A stretch of 64,000 bases of DNA from assembly GCA_026120185.1 (NCBI GenBank), contig JANUWF010001819.1, positions 2,108,001-2,172,000 on the forward strand, written 5' to 3'. The position numbers and the translations under genes were made by a program. Of the stretch, positions 1 to 11,648 are shown piece after piece; within the stretch, counting starts at the first letter, position 1; each line of letters begins with the position of its first letter. Below the pieces are notes generated by a model. It saw only the letters and a list, made by a program, of their open reading frames with translations. It was not told the DNA's origin and did no database searches. The stretch comes from Voacanga thouarsii (lineage: Eukaryota > Streptophyta > Magnoliopsida > Gentianales > Apocynaceae).

Positions 1-1199
1 TAAAATTGAGGAAGTGGATTGTGGCTTGAGATTGATTGTGGTTTGTTTTTACCATGCGGGGTTAGGTCAGTTGTTGGAGACTTATTGTGTGAGCGAGGAT
101 CAGGTAAGCTCCTGCATAAAACCTGATTGATAAAAAGTGTTAAATTATGGCAAGCCAAATGTAGAGTGCATTGACACTCATTTTTGTAAAGGGCAATTGA
201 GGGTTGTCTCCTGTTTTATTTCCGATAAATGATTCATTTGAAAAGTAATAGGCAGATTAACTCAAACTCAAAACTCTTTCTAAAACTGTTTTTGACAAAG
301 ATTTTGGGAACCCTTAATTGCCATGTTCAAGTGGAACTGTGTTTTGTTCATTTTTTCTAAGTGGGATACGTTACGTTGAATACTCAATAAGGGTGGACTG
401 TTAGGGCTAGTCTTTGAAGGGTTAGGGTAAGTCTCTCAGTAGGTGGCCACCTCTGAGGTGAGTCCTTCCCGAATGAGATGTCAGTCCAGTAGGTCGTGCC
501 GGTCCGAGCTAGCAGTTTGTTTTATTTCAGTCAAATGACTGTATTTTGCCGGAATGGACACCCGGTTGTTGTTTGGTATAGAGAAGGAGGAGTATCTTAC
601 TCGATAGGTCGATCACCTACCTGTTATCAGTTTGCACAAAGTGTCGGCATTCTGACCGGTTATGGGGCTCAACGTGTGGTAAACCATAATCATTTATTTC
701 GAGTGGTTAATTTTATTAATTATGTATGCTTGGAAAAGCCAAAACACCACTCTTGCTTTTGACTAATGTTTATTGCTTGCCAATAATTTCTTTGTAAAGA
801 TTTCATACTTTGCATCCACGAACTGATTTCACTGAACACCCAAAGCACACACGGACTTACTGAGATTTTTGTCTCATCACCTATTTTACCATGATTTCAG
901 GTCAATCCTACTGTGGGGATGAGTAGCTAGATTATACCTGCTTCAGAAGATTTTCTGATGATTTATTTTTGTGTAATGTTTTGGGGAGATGAGAGTGGAT
1001 AAATTTTATTACGGATTTGTTTATGGTATTTTGGGATTTATTCTTGGATTGATATTTATTTTGGGATGTAATAAATTTTAAGTTCAAGTATCATTTATTT
1101 TCCGCTATTTTATTTGTGTGACCTAGTTATAAAGACCCATTGTCCTTTGGACGGGGCGACATCCCCGGCCCTGGTGGGCCTAGGTAGTGGGGTGTTACA
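1..1199 (+). repeat. 3' part of a Tekay/Del-like (Ty3/gypsy chromovirus) LTR
   Basis: The stretch is collinear with the reverse complement of the solo LTR at 6292-11648: for example the block around 48-115 (GCGGGGTTAGGTCAG) matches 8410-8460 inverted, and 494-600 matches 7910-8010 inverted. It ends in the family's conserved tail (ATAAAGACCC, then GGACGGGGCGACATCC) and the terminus GGGTGTTACA at 1199. The 5' end lies outside the window. No primer-binding site or coding sequence follows, so it is a solo or truncated LTR. Short ORFs inside it are not genes. Similarity was judged by eye. Confidence 0.75.
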
Positions 1200-1202
1200 C
1201 AC

Positions 1203-2612
1203 TATGGTATCGTCCTCTATCCATAGGTCCTTTCAACTCTGGATCCTACAAAAAGGTAAGATAAAAGACACGTATGAGTGAAAAATCACCCAGTGAGTCC
1301 CTTGGATTTCTAAAACTCTTTCTAAAGTTAGTGTGCATTGTTTTTCCATGAATGCTATATTATTTACCGTTTGGAACATTTTATAGAAATATTTTTGGAA
1401 CATTGAACTTAATCATCTTTTGATATTAGAATTATGGATTTCCTTAAATGAGTTCCTTTTTGGAATCGGATATTTGGAAAATGTTCCAAATGTCCTTATT
1501 GGAATATTTTATGAAAACCTTTAGAACTTGAGTATTCGGTAAATGACCGAAATATCCTTATTAGAATTCTTATGAATATTTCTCAAATCGGGTAAGGGTA
1601 AAATGACCCGAATACCTTCAAAAAATCTTTTGGAAATCGGGTATCGTTAAAATGACCTGAATACCCTTGAAAATGACTTTTGTAATCGAGTACGAGGAAA
1701 ATGACCCAATTACTCTTGGGAACACGTTTTGATGTGTGAATAGAACCCTTTACCTAGTTTCAACATGATTTTGGACAATGTTGTTTTGCCCCAAAACTGT
1801 TTTCATATGAAAATTCTATGTGAACAGATAATCCTCTGGCCTAATCAACCAAACGGGGTTAGTATTGGTGACGTTAAGTACTCAGAAAAGACTTTGATCT
1901 TTGTAATAGCCCATGTTAGAGATAGACGACCCCAAGTAACCTGATCAGTTTTGGTGATTGTCTTACTCCAAACAGGGCGATAGGACATTGAGATGAGTTG
2001 TGCCTGGCTAGCCATTTAGAGCCTGGCAATTGCCGCGTCTGCGGGTGCGCTCTTTGATTGTGAGTCATTCGTTGGATGCTGAGCGAGTAAACTCGGCACG
2101 TTTGACTCTTTGTCACCTCGATGGTGATTGACGTCAGGATTGGGACCCCTGACTTACGGTGGCAAGTAAAAGATCCCTAAGTGCCAGGTGAGGTACATTT
2201 GTACGCTACTCACCGTTCCGGCTAACACAGGTGACATGCTGTAAGGTGCAGTCCCTGGCACAAGAAATCGTGTAGCCGAAGGTAAGGACTGCGTGACTTG
2301 CATACAGGCCGACCTTCTATTGGAGAAATGCCTGTGTTTTGAAAACTAGGGCAATGTTTTAAAATCTAAAATGAAGTTTTCCAAAAAAAATTATTGAGTT
2401 CTGAATACACTCTTCCTTAAAGAGTTTTGGAATCATTTCTAATGAACAAATGATAGGCTATTTTACAAAAGTTTTGTGTAATCTGCTTCTTTGATAAAGC
2501 ACTAGCACACATGGGACTCACTGGGTGATTTTTTACTCACACGTGTTTTTTATCTTACCTTTTTATAGGATCCGGAGTTGAAATGACCTATGGATAGAGG
2601 ACGATACCACAA
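1203..2612. repeat. Imperfect inverted repeat, arms about 110 bp, separated by about 1.2 kb
   Basis: The left arm (about 1203-1312, beginning ATGGTATCGTCCTCTATCCA) is the near reverse complement of the right arm (about 2500-2612, ending TGGATAGAGGACGATACCA). The right arm is the U5-side part of a Tekay-like LTR (2100-2889), so the left arm is probably an inverted fragment of the same LTR family, left by rearrangement or nested insertion. Nothing between the arms codes for a recognisable protein. Confidence 0.6.
1500..1725. repeat. Degenerate minisatellite, unit about 55-60 bp
   Basis: Three to four diverged units recur, each with a block like ATCGGGTAnnGnnAAAATGACCNGAATACC followed by a T/A-rich spacer (near 1530, 1590, 1640 and 1695). 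Each unit contains a short self-complementary piece (CGGGT...ACCCG). It lies inside LTR-like DNA. No function is evident. Confidence 0.55.
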
Positions 2613-2889
2613 TGACAGCAGAATAGGTCTGGACGTTTCCCTTTTTGGATAATGTATCTTATTACTGAGGTTAAATGGAAATTTTCATGTATGAAATTCT
2701 TTATTCATATATTGTGTATGAGGTTAATGTACCTTGTGCGCACTTGACCATCAATATGGGTTATTGTATGAATCTGGACTTGCATACTCTGTTGGTTTCC
2801 GTTATAAAGACCCCTTGTCTGGGTAATTGGACGGGGCGACACCCAGTGTTGATATGCTTCCGCTGTACTTTTAGTAGGGGTGTTATAGT
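2090..2889 (+). repeat. Second Tekay-like LTR, 3' portion
   Basis: It shares the order of landmarks seen in other Tekay-like LTRs here: a CACATGGGACTCACTGGGTG block (about 2507), a TTTTTATAGGATCCGGAGTT block, then ATAAAGACCC, GGACGGGGCGACA and a final GGGGTGTTATA near 2889. It directly abuts the 3' non-coding part of the Athila-like element at 2890, so this is the junction that removed that element's 3' LTR. The terminus is CA-less, probably by mutation. Overlapping short ORFs on both strands are not genes. Confidence 0.55.
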
Positions 2890-3163
2890 TCTCAATGGCC
2901 AAATAAATAGAACAAGGAATAAACAATGCCATGAGACCAAAAATATAAAGGAGAAGAGATAAGAAAGATAATACTACCATTCATTGTGTAATGTGCTGTA
3001 CAAGAGCTGAATGCTTGAAGAATGAGGCATTGGCAAAATACCTAAAAACAAAATACAAAAGAGCACACCAAAGCATAAAAACTAGAAAAAGAAAAATAAA
3101 TCAAAAACAAAAGAAAGAAAATAGTACAACTGGAAAAGAGTAAGCAAGATAACCCCAGAAATT
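2890..3163 (-). other. 3' non-coding part of the Athila-like element
   Basis: This A-rich (plus-strand) stretch lies downstream of the pol stop. It aligns with 25265-25480 of the second Athila-like element (shared block CTCAATGGCCAAA near both starts, and GAGACCAAAAATA). No open frame is supported. Confidence 0.6.
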
Positions 3164-4440
3164 TTATATCTCAGTGTCCAATAGCATTTCCACGTGATCC
3201 ATGTGGTGGAGAACATCACTGACATAGCGTTTCACTCGATTACCATTGACTTTGAAAGTACGCCCTGTGTGGTGAGTGATTTCAAGAGTTCCAAAAGGGA
3301 ATATTTGACTTACCGTGTAGGGTTTGGACCATCATGATTTCAACTTATCGGGAAATAGGCGTAATCAAGAATTGAATAACAACACTTGATCCCCTTTCTC
3401 AAATTCGCGTTGTCGAGTAATATGTTTATCGTGCTATTGTTTGACTTTCTCTTTATACTGTATTGAAGTATCATAAGCATCCTTGCACAACTCCTCCAAG
3501 GCCGTGAGTTGGAGTAACCTGGATTTCCCTGCTGTCTCAAGATCAAGATTAACAAGCTTAATCGCCCAATAAGCCTTGTGTTCAATCTCAACAAGTAGAT
3601 GACAAGATTTGCCATAAACTAACCGAAAGGGAGTCAGGCCGATTGGGGTCTTAAAAGCTGTCCGATATGCCCAAAGAGTGTCATCCAATTTTAGATTGCA
3701 ATCCTTCCTAGTATGATTAACAGTTTTTTCCAAGATTCTTTTGAGTTCCCGATTGACCACTTCAACTTGTCCATTTGTTTGGGGATGATACGGGGTAGCA
3801 AGTCTATAGTTCATGCCTAGATGTTTGAGAACCTTTTCCATTTGTGCATTGCAAAAATAAGTCCATCTATCACTAATGAGCACCTTAGGGACACCAAAGT
3901 GGGTGAAAAGTTTTTTCAGAAATTTGACCACAACCCTTGTATCATTGGTTGGTAAAGCTTGGGCTTCGACCCACTTAGAAACGTAGTCTACTGCTACCAA
4001 AATATATTTATTTCCCATAGAACTAGGAAACGGGCCCATAAAGTCTATCCCCCAACAATCAACTACTTCGCAAGGTTGAAAATTTTGTAACGGCATCTCA
4101 CTAGACTTAGAAATGTTATTTGTATATTGGCACCTATCACAACTTTAAACAAACCTGTGAGCATCTTTGAACAATGTGGGCCAATAGAATCTGGACTCCA
4201 GCACCTTTTGTGCAATGTTGTTGGCTTGGTAATGGCCTCCGGCAAGTCCTTCATGACAATGTCGAACAATATCCTCTCCTTCCCTAGAGTCCACGCATCT
4301 ACGAATGATTTAATCCGCACAACACTTAAACAAATATGGATCTTCCCAAAAGTAATGCCGTACTTTAGAGAGGAATTGCTTCTTTTGTTGCATCGTGAGA
4401 TTTTTGGGAGTAATTCCTGCAACCAAGTAATTAGCAAAGT
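3164..4440 (-). pseudogene. Integrase of the Athila-like element
   Basis: This would insert the cDNA into the genome. Minus-strand order: a zinc-binding H2C2 segment (about 4440-4110; HCHEG...GGHY, then CDRC) containing two in-frame TAA stops; the catalytic core (4096-3434) with the first acidic residue in DFMGPF, the second in LISDR and the glutamate in QVEVVNRE, so all three D-D-E residues remain; then a C-terminal part (about 3430-3164) with a FKVNG-type motif and a stop at 3164-3166. The usual glycine-rich stretch after the second Asp is altered (SDRWTYF). The core reads openly for 220 codons, but stops upstream of it and a frame change near 3430 make it a pseudogene. The C-terminal segment recurs as a fragment at 25493-25572. 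Confidence 0.85.
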
Positions 4441-4447
4441 CGGCGAA

Positions 4448-4987
4448 CTATGGGGTGTTTGGAATCTTACCTTCTATGAACAAGAGTTGCTCATCCGAAA
4501 AGGCCTCATCGATGTCCTCTTCTATCAAAGATTCCAAATTCAGATTATTTAATCTTGACAAGTGATCCGCAGCCAAGTTTTTCGCACCCTTTTTGTCCGT
4601 AATCTCCAAATCAAATTCTTGCAATAATAGAACCCATCTTATCAATCTTGGTTTGGAATCATGTTTGGTTAGTAGGTACTTCAAGGCTGAATGGTCTGCA
4701 TAAACAATGACTTTGGACAGAATAAGATAAGAACGGAATTTATCAAAAGCAAACACTATTGCAAGCAATTCTTTCTCCGTTGTTGTGTAGTTTTCTTGTG
4801 CATCCGTCAAAGTCTTGCTCGCATAATATATAGGTTGGAAGTGCTTATTCCGCCTTTGTCCCAGTACTGCACCGACAATAAAATCACTTGTATCACATAT
4901 TAGTTCAAATAGAATAGACCAATCATGTGCAATTAAAATGGGCAAATTAATCAACTTCTCTTTAAGTATGGTAAAAGCATTAAGCAT
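4448..4987 (-). pseudogene. RNase H domain of the Athila-like element
   Basis: This domain removes RNA from the RNA:DNA hybrid during reverse transcription. The minus-strand frame carries the expected acidic residues in order: [25 protein letters not shown] and AADHLSR. It follows reverse transcriptase in a different frame: the RT frame runs on to 4951 while RNase H opens at 4987, so a single-base indel near 4985 separates them. Its C-terminus leads into the integrase zinc region. The domain is otherwise uninterrupted over about 179 codons. Confidence 0.85.
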
Positions 4988-6291
4988 TGCTCATCAAAAT
5001 TAAACACATCATCCTTTTCAAATAAAAAGGTAAGAGGTTTTGAAATTTTTGAGAAGTTTAAGACGAACCTCCTGTAGAAACCTGCATGACCAAAAAAGCT
5101 CCTTATAGCTTTTACCGAAGTAGGGGGAGGCAACTTCTCAATTGCTTCAATTTTGGCTCTATCGACTTCTATACCTATTTTTGAAATTTTATGCCCCAAC
5201 ACAATATCTTCTTGCACCATAAAGTGGCATTTTTCCCAATTCAGCATGAGGTTAGTCTTTTCACATCTTGCGAGTACTTTCTCAAGATTAGATGAGCACA
5301 AGTCAAATGAATCACCAAAGATTGAAAAATCATCCATAAATACCTCCATGATGTCCCCCACAAGTCCTTCAAATATAGCTGTCATACATCTTTGGAATGT
5401 TCCGGGACTATTGCAAAGACTAAACGGCATCCGACGATATGCAAAAGTACCATATGGATACGTAAAAGTGGTTTTTTCTTGGTCCTCCAAAGCTATGAGG
5501 ATTTGTAGGTAGCTAGAAAACCCATCCAAGAAACAATAATACTCATGTCCAGCTAACCTTTCCAACATTTGGTCAATGAAAGGGAGAGGGAAATGATCTT
5601 TTCTAGTGGTTTTGTTTAGTATCCTATAATTAATGCAAAACCTCCAACCCGTGACCAATCTCATAGGGACTAGCTTATTTTTATCATTGGGACTCACAGT
5701 CATTCCTCCCTTATTTGGTACCACTTGAGTAGGACTCACCCAAACACTATCAGAAATAGGGTAAATGATGCCTGAATCTAAAAGCTTAATCACCTCACCT
5801 TTTGCCACTTTACTAATGTGTGGGTTCAACCTACATTGGGGCTGTACTACTGGCTTTGCATCTTCTTCCATCAAGAGCTTGTGAGTGCAGAAGGATGGAC
5901 TAATGCCCTTAATATCAGTGATCTTTCAAGCTATAACTCTCTTATATTTTCCCAACATACTTACCAATTTGGTCTTTTGTTCTGTATTCAGATCTTTAGC
6001 AATGATCATAGGTAATTTATGTTCTTTAGCCAAGAACCCATATTCCAAATGCTCAGGCAGGTCTTTTAAGTCCAATTCGAGAGGATCTTCTATGGATGAT
6101 TTCATCCTCCCTAAATTGCTTTTCTTAATTTCCAAATTCTTCACCCCATCCTCATTATTAACATCCTCCGAATATGCCATTGATGTTTCGATCATGTCCT
6201 CCTCAATGGATTCCTGCATTAACTCAAAAATAGGTTCGTCAAGAATATCAACTCTTAAACAAGAATCATCAGAAGACACAGGGGGTTGCAT
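4951..6291 (-). pseudogene. Reverse transcriptase of the Athila-like element
   Basis: The pol reading frame resumes at 6291, exactly at the edge of the solo LTR, with the spacer that joins protease to RT (6291-5926, acidic, 121 codons). After a break near 5900 the RT proper runs 5874-4951 (307 codons). Visible motifs: VSPTQVVPNKGGMT, a fingers-region FCINYRILN, the first catalytic Asp in FLDGFS, the palm motif FMDDFSIFG, a LGHKIS motif and FFGHAGFYRRF. Both key aspartates of the palm motif remain. The disruption at about 5875-5925 plus the shift into RNase H makes it non-functional as a polyprotein. Confidence 0.9.
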
Positions 6292-6814
6292 TGTAACACC
6301 CCGCTACCTAGGCCCGGCCGGGGCCGGGGATGTCGCCCCGTCCAAAGGACAAGGGGTCTTTATAACTAGGTCATACGAATAAAATAGCAGAATAAAAATA
6401 ATACTTTAACTTAAAATTTATTACAACCCCAGAATAAATCCAAGAATTCCCAAAAGAAAGAAAAAACAAATCCATAAATAAAATCATCCACTCTCAACTC
6501 CTCAAAGCAATACATAAAAATAAAAGACAACATTCTCTTCCAAGGCAGATAACACTAGCTACTCATCCCCACAGCAAGATCGACCTGAAATCATGGTAAA
6601 AATGTGATGAGACAGAAATCTCAGTAAGTCCGTGTGTGCTTTGGGTGTTCAGTGAAAACAGTTCGTGGATGCAAAGTGTGAAATTTTTATAAGAGAAATA
6701 TTGGCAAGCAATAAACATTAGTCAAAAGCAAGAGTGGTGTTTTCTTCTTTTTGAAACCATACAAGTGCACAATAAAATCAACCACTCATAAAGGTGGTCA
6801 TAGGTTACCACACG

Positions 6815-7326
6815 TAGGGATGGCAATGGGGCCGAGCCGGGTCGGGGACTAGAAATCCCACCCCCTCCCCCCCCCCCCGGCATTGCCCCCGTATCCCCAT
6901 CCCCGACCCGTCCCCACTACGGGGAAAGGCAAGGATCCCCGCCCCTGGCCCGTCGGGGAGAAAACAATCCCCGGTCCCGGCCCAATGGGGAAGCGGGGGC
7001 CCGTTTGGGTCCGGAAATATTTATAAAGATTTTTTTTATAAAAAAAATTCTCCAATATATTTTTATTCAAAACTTTTTAATCATATAAAAAATTTTTGTG
7101 GTGGTTTTCAATAATTCATGTATTTATCATATCACTAGATTGATGATAGTAAAATTGATAATTTTTTTCTTTTTCTATTTTTTCTCTTCTTTTATATTTT
7201 ATTTTATTTTATATACATATATAATCTACCTTTATATACATATATAATCATATATAATATATAATCTACCTATAATTTATATAGTGTGTGTTTGTGTGTG
7301 TGTGTGTGTGTATATATATTAGTATG

Positions 7327-7361
<35 letters not shown>

Positions 7362-7624
7362 CTATATAGTATGTATACATATACAACACATATATAATTC
7401 ACCTCTATATGTGTGTGTGTGTGTGTGTGTGTATTTATATAATCTAATATATGTAAAGCGGGCCGGGCTGGGGGCGGGGATCATGCAATCCCAGCCCCCG
7501 GCCCGGCCACGGTTGGCGGGCTGAGGAATGAAGCTTGCCCCCGGCTCGTCCCCGCTTTAAATCAGGGAATCCCCGGCCTAACCGAGTTGGACCCCCAGTT
7601 TAAGTGGGGAAATTGCCATCCCTA
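6815..7624. mobile_element. Non-autonomous hAT element, 810 bp, with perfect 8-bp TSD
   Basis: Perfect 13-bp terminal inverted repeats (TAGGGATGGCAAT at 6815-6827, ATTGCCATCCCTA at 7612-7624) are flanked by the 8-bp duplication ACCACACG (6807-6814 and 7625-7632). An 8-bp duplication with this kind of terminus is diagnostic of hAT elements. The ends are GC-rich (C tracts near 6860-6880), the middle is an AT/GT microsatellite region, and no transposase is encoded, so mobility would depend on an enzyme elsewhere. It is inserted in one unit of the LTR's internal duplication. ORFs inside are fortuitous. Confidence 0.93.
7288..7438. repeat. Compound TG/TA microsatellites inside the hAT element
   Basis: There are alternating TG runs (about 7288-7310 and 7409-7431) and a TA run (about 7332-7358), separated by short AT-rich spacers. 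These explain the low-complexity ORF in this interval. Confidence 0.9.
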
Positions 7625-10600
7625 ACCACACGTTGGGCCCCATAACCATACAACGGTCAAAATGCCACACTTTGTGCAGATTGACAAAAGAAATACTGGC
7701 AAGCAATGAATGATGTTCAAAAACAAGAGTGGCGTTTTGGCTTTCAAACCATACAGGTACAATAAAATCAACCACTCAAAAAGGGTGGTAATGGGTTACC
7801 ACACATTGGGCCCCATGTCCATATGGTCAGTAAGTCACACTTTGTGCATACTGCTGGTCAGAATGCCACACCTTATGCAGACTAACAAAAGGTAGGTGAT
7901 CGGCCTACCGGGCAAGATACTCCTCCTTCTCTATACCCAAACAACAACCGGGGTGTCCATTCTGGCAAAACACAGTCACTTGACTGAAAGGAACACTGCT
8001 AGCTCGGACTGGCATGACTAAGTAGTACTGACGTTTCTCTAAGTTGAGCTTATCTTCTGGAGGTGGCCTCCTGCCAAAAGACTCACTCTTGCTCTTCAAA
8101 ACTAGTACTACTATCACACCCTTATTGAGTACTCAACGTAACGTATCCCACTTGGGAAAATGAACAAAACATAGTTCCACTTGAAAATAGCAATTAAGGT
8201 TTTCCAAAGTTTGGGGCAAAACTGGTTTTAGAAAGAATTTTAGGTTTTGAGTAAAACCGCCCCTTGATTTACAAATAATTTATTTGTCTGAAATGAGAAT
8301 GGAAATAATCCTCAATTACCTTTACAGAAATGAGTGACCATACTCTCTACATTTGGCTTGCCATAAAAAAAATCATTTTTCATCAAATAGGTTTTATGCA
8401 GGAGCTTACCTGATCCTTGCTCACAACAAAGGTCTCCAACAGCTTACCTAACCCCGCATGGGGTAAATACAAACCACAATCAAACTCAAGCTAAAGATTC
8501 ACTTTCACAAATAAAACTAACTCAACTTACTACAATCATGTCCCTAGTGTCTCAAGCTTTAAGGCTCGATAATAAATAAAATAGTTTATAAAATAAATCT
8601 AGTTTGATATTAAAATAACTAAAGTTTGGGAAATAGGTACTAATAAGTTGAAGGTTTAAATCTTGCTAAAAAAAATTAGAGTTTATTTGATGAAGAGTTC
8701 TAGATGGTATTAGGTGAAATAATGATTTATTAATAATTTAGTTGTTAGAAAATAATTGATAACTAAAATTAGGTGAAAATAAATTTAATGAGTCTTGCTT
8801 GAAAAATAATAAATAAATTTTTAATGGGTTTGATTAAAAGATAATAATTAAATTTTTAGTAATAAATATTTTACTAATTATAATTATTTCCATAAAAGGC
8901 TTTAATTGATTTTATTATTTTAAATAATATATATATTATTTTTCTAGCAAAAGCTATTATTTATTTGACTAAAATATCCTTATTATATATAATAATCCAA
9001 ATCTACCCCTCCTAGGGTTTTTTCGAAATTACTAGCAAAATCCCATTATGAAATATTTTATTCATGAAATAAAAATTAGCTTAGGGACAACTAGATCATG
9101 AACATACTTCTATGGCTAACCACAATCAAGGACATATACAATCCTTCAATTCATCAAATCATCCAAATCATGCATATAAGCATAGATCTAAATTTATCAA
9201 GATATGATCTAACCCCTACTAGCATAAATATGATCATGGCTTCAACAATCCAACATGAATATAAATCCTATTCACCAAAGTTGACATAATCTCTAGCATA
9301 CTTCATCACAAATACTACCTATGACATGGAGACATGCATTAAACCTCAAATCATCATACAATCAACCAAGATAATCTATCCAAGCATAAATCTCATCTCC
9401 TTCATATTCGTACATACATTCATGTTTCAACCTCAACAATATATACTCAAACCTTATCCGCAATCCATCTTCTATCAACATCATCCTAGAGACATGAATC
9501 TAGAATTTAAAAGAAGGGTTAAAACGGCCTACTTGATTGATGAATTCCTTGAAGTAGTTTCGAATGAATCTCAAGCCCTAGATGCCTAAATCTGTCCAAA
9601 GGAGATGAAGGAAGAATGGCCATGGAGAAGAAACCATTCGGCCAAGTAAGTGAGTGGTTTGGCCAAGAGAGAGAGAGAGAGAGAGAAAAGAGAAGAAGAA
9701 AGCCCATTAGCATGCTTAAACACATATATGTTCATTAGAGATTGAAGATTAGCGAAGATGAAGTTGATTGAATAATCCTACCTTAAAGGTGTTCTTGAGC
9801 CTTCACAAAATTTCTGGTTTTTTATCCAAAAGTGTAAGTTAGATTTTGGAGTTTGATGTTAAAAATGGTTCGGATGGACTCACAGCAATGAATAGATGAA
9901 ATCTGGAATTCTTAGAGGTAGTTTGAAGTGATTTGGAGATGTATTAGGTGAAAGGAAGGAGTAGGTGTTCTTGTTGTACTATATGTTCTTGAAGGTTGAA
10001 GAGAGTAGAGAGCTTTTGGATGGAGGCTGCCGAAATTCTATGAGGATTAGGGTTATCGATTTGTTTGTAGGGTTTAGGTAGATGGTTTTTCTGGTTTGGA
10101 AGGGAAAAGGAAAGGCTAGTTGTTAGAATCCTTGAAGAATATTTTTATGAAGAAAATTTGGAAACTAAATATTCAAGAATATCTTTGATTATGGAAGAGC
10201 TCTTGGAAATCTGCCATGTCCGACTGCTTGTGCAGAATTTTGGCTGGATGAAAGCTGGTTGAAAGAGGCTAATGGTGCCCGAAATTAAGGAGTCTAATGG
10301 TGAAGGGAAGGTCTGGCTGTTTGAGGTATATTTTATGGAAAGTTGTTAAATCATGGTGGCTGGAATTTTGGTATCCAAATCAAGGCATGATTGCAGAATT
10401 TTTTGGGAAATCTTTTTGGCAGCCATGGCTGGATTTTCATGCAGAAATTAGGGAGGACAATGGATTTTAGTTAATAGAGGTTTAAGGGTGGTTTGTGCAG
10501 AAAAAGGATGGAGTTTCCGCTATGGTTGAATTAGGAAACAAAGCTGGACAAAATTCTGCACAGCATTTTCGCAAGGCTGGAATTTCCTGGGCAGTTTTCG

Positions 10601-11340
10601 GCTGCCCTTTTCCAGGAAATTTGCAGAGGCTTTGAAGCGGAATTTCTGGGGCTTTCAAGGCTGGTTTCTAGCCTACTTCATGGAGGAAAAACATGGCTAA
10701 GATGCTGAACAAAAACTGGAAGAAAACAGCTTGGTTTCGGACCTCCAAAGCTGCGAATCTGCCTAGAAATTTTTTCGATTTTGCACAGTATTTGTGCAGT
10801 CCGTAAATGGCCAGGAAAATTCAGATTTCAAGCTGATCAAAAGGGACATTTTCTGGTAGCATTTGGGAGGGAATAATGGTTAAGAATTTCGTCACCTTGA
10901 AGGCACACAAAGCTGGAAAAATTTCAGTTCTAAGCATGAAGGGAAATGAACCTAGCTAGAGTGAATTTTTAGAAAGTTCACTAAGGAATTTAATTCACTT
11001 GAAATCTTTCCCCCTCTTCCATTGTTTCGGTCCATATGATGTCTTTTACTAAGACATTTTGAACCTTCAAATCCACCGCACATTCCTAGAATTTTTTTCT
11101 AGAATAAAATTGGCTTAAACAAAATGAACAAACTAATGAATTGAGAAATAGGAAAAATTAACGATCAAGAGGAAATGAACTCCCCTTAGGAATTTTGTGT
11201 AAAGGAAAAGAGTAGGATTTGAAGACTCCTATCATGTCTCTCATAGGATAACATCTCTACCCTACTCCAAACACCACTAAGGCCGAAAATGATACTTCCC
11301 AAGCAAAAATAAAATTTAACCAAGCTAAAGCTCCTATAAT

Positions 11341-11395
11341 GGAATTTGAACCCAAGACCTCAAGAATTAATTCCAAAGTTCCAACCACTAAACCA
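11341..11395 (-). other. tRNA-like / SINE-like relic with A- and B-box resemblance
   Basis: On the minus strand, TGGTTTAGTGG (11395-11385) fits the Pol III A-box pattern, and GGTTCAAATTCC (11352-11341) resembles the B box, spaced about 33 bp apart. No full cloverleaf with a paired acceptor stem was found, so this is not called a tRNA gene. It could be a SINE head or a decayed tRNA-derived insertion inside the LTR. Confidence 0.35.
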
Positions 11396-11648
11396 CAATA
11401 ACTCTTATTCTTATTATCCCCCTAAAAATATTTTCCTATTCAATCATCAAGCTATCTCCATTTTTCCACCTCAAGCAAAAATTACCAGTTTGCCCTTCTC
11501 ACTCAATAATCATAATCAAGCACTCTAGACTATAAAACACAAATCCGAAGCACATAAAATCATACGAAAATATATTTAAACATGCAAATAAATATGCTAT
11601 GTATCTCAACCCCCTTACTCTAAGGTTGGTTTTGACTGGGGTTTCACA

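Larger units (their letters stand above)
6292..11648 (-). mobile_element. Solo LTR, Tekay/Del-like, inserted in the Athila-like pol
   Basis: The segment begins TGTAACACCCC and ends GGGGTTTCACA on the plus strand, so on its own strand it reads TGTGAAACCCC...GGGGTGTTACA, a proper TG...CA LTR. The 5-bp duplication TGCAT flanks it (6287-6291 and 11649-11653). The interrupted pol frame is continuous on either side once one duplication copy is discounted, which confirms the boundaries. It lacks primer site, polypurine tract and coding sequence. Without the nested hAT element it is about 4.5 kb, long but within the range reported for Tekay-type LTRs. It contains an internal duplication (about 6695-6814 repeated at about 7685-7806), a GA run (9667-9688) and a tRNA-like relic (11341-11395). 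Confidence 0.88.

Noticed and set aside
1205..1212. TGGTATCG just after the LTR end at 1199, resembling a tRNA-Met primer site
   Set aside because: The match fails after TGGTATC, and the sequence is part of an inverted LTR fragment (compare 2595-2612), so it is coincidental.
4127..4552. 141-codon plus-strand ORF
   Set aside because: It is a shadow of the minus-strand integrase zinc region and RNase H C-terminus, which have recognisable motifs.
9098..9589. Pair of plus-strand ORFs (63 and 87 codons)
   Set aside because: They lie inside the solo LTR, are rich in Ile/His/Gln from AT-rich sequence, and match no known domain.
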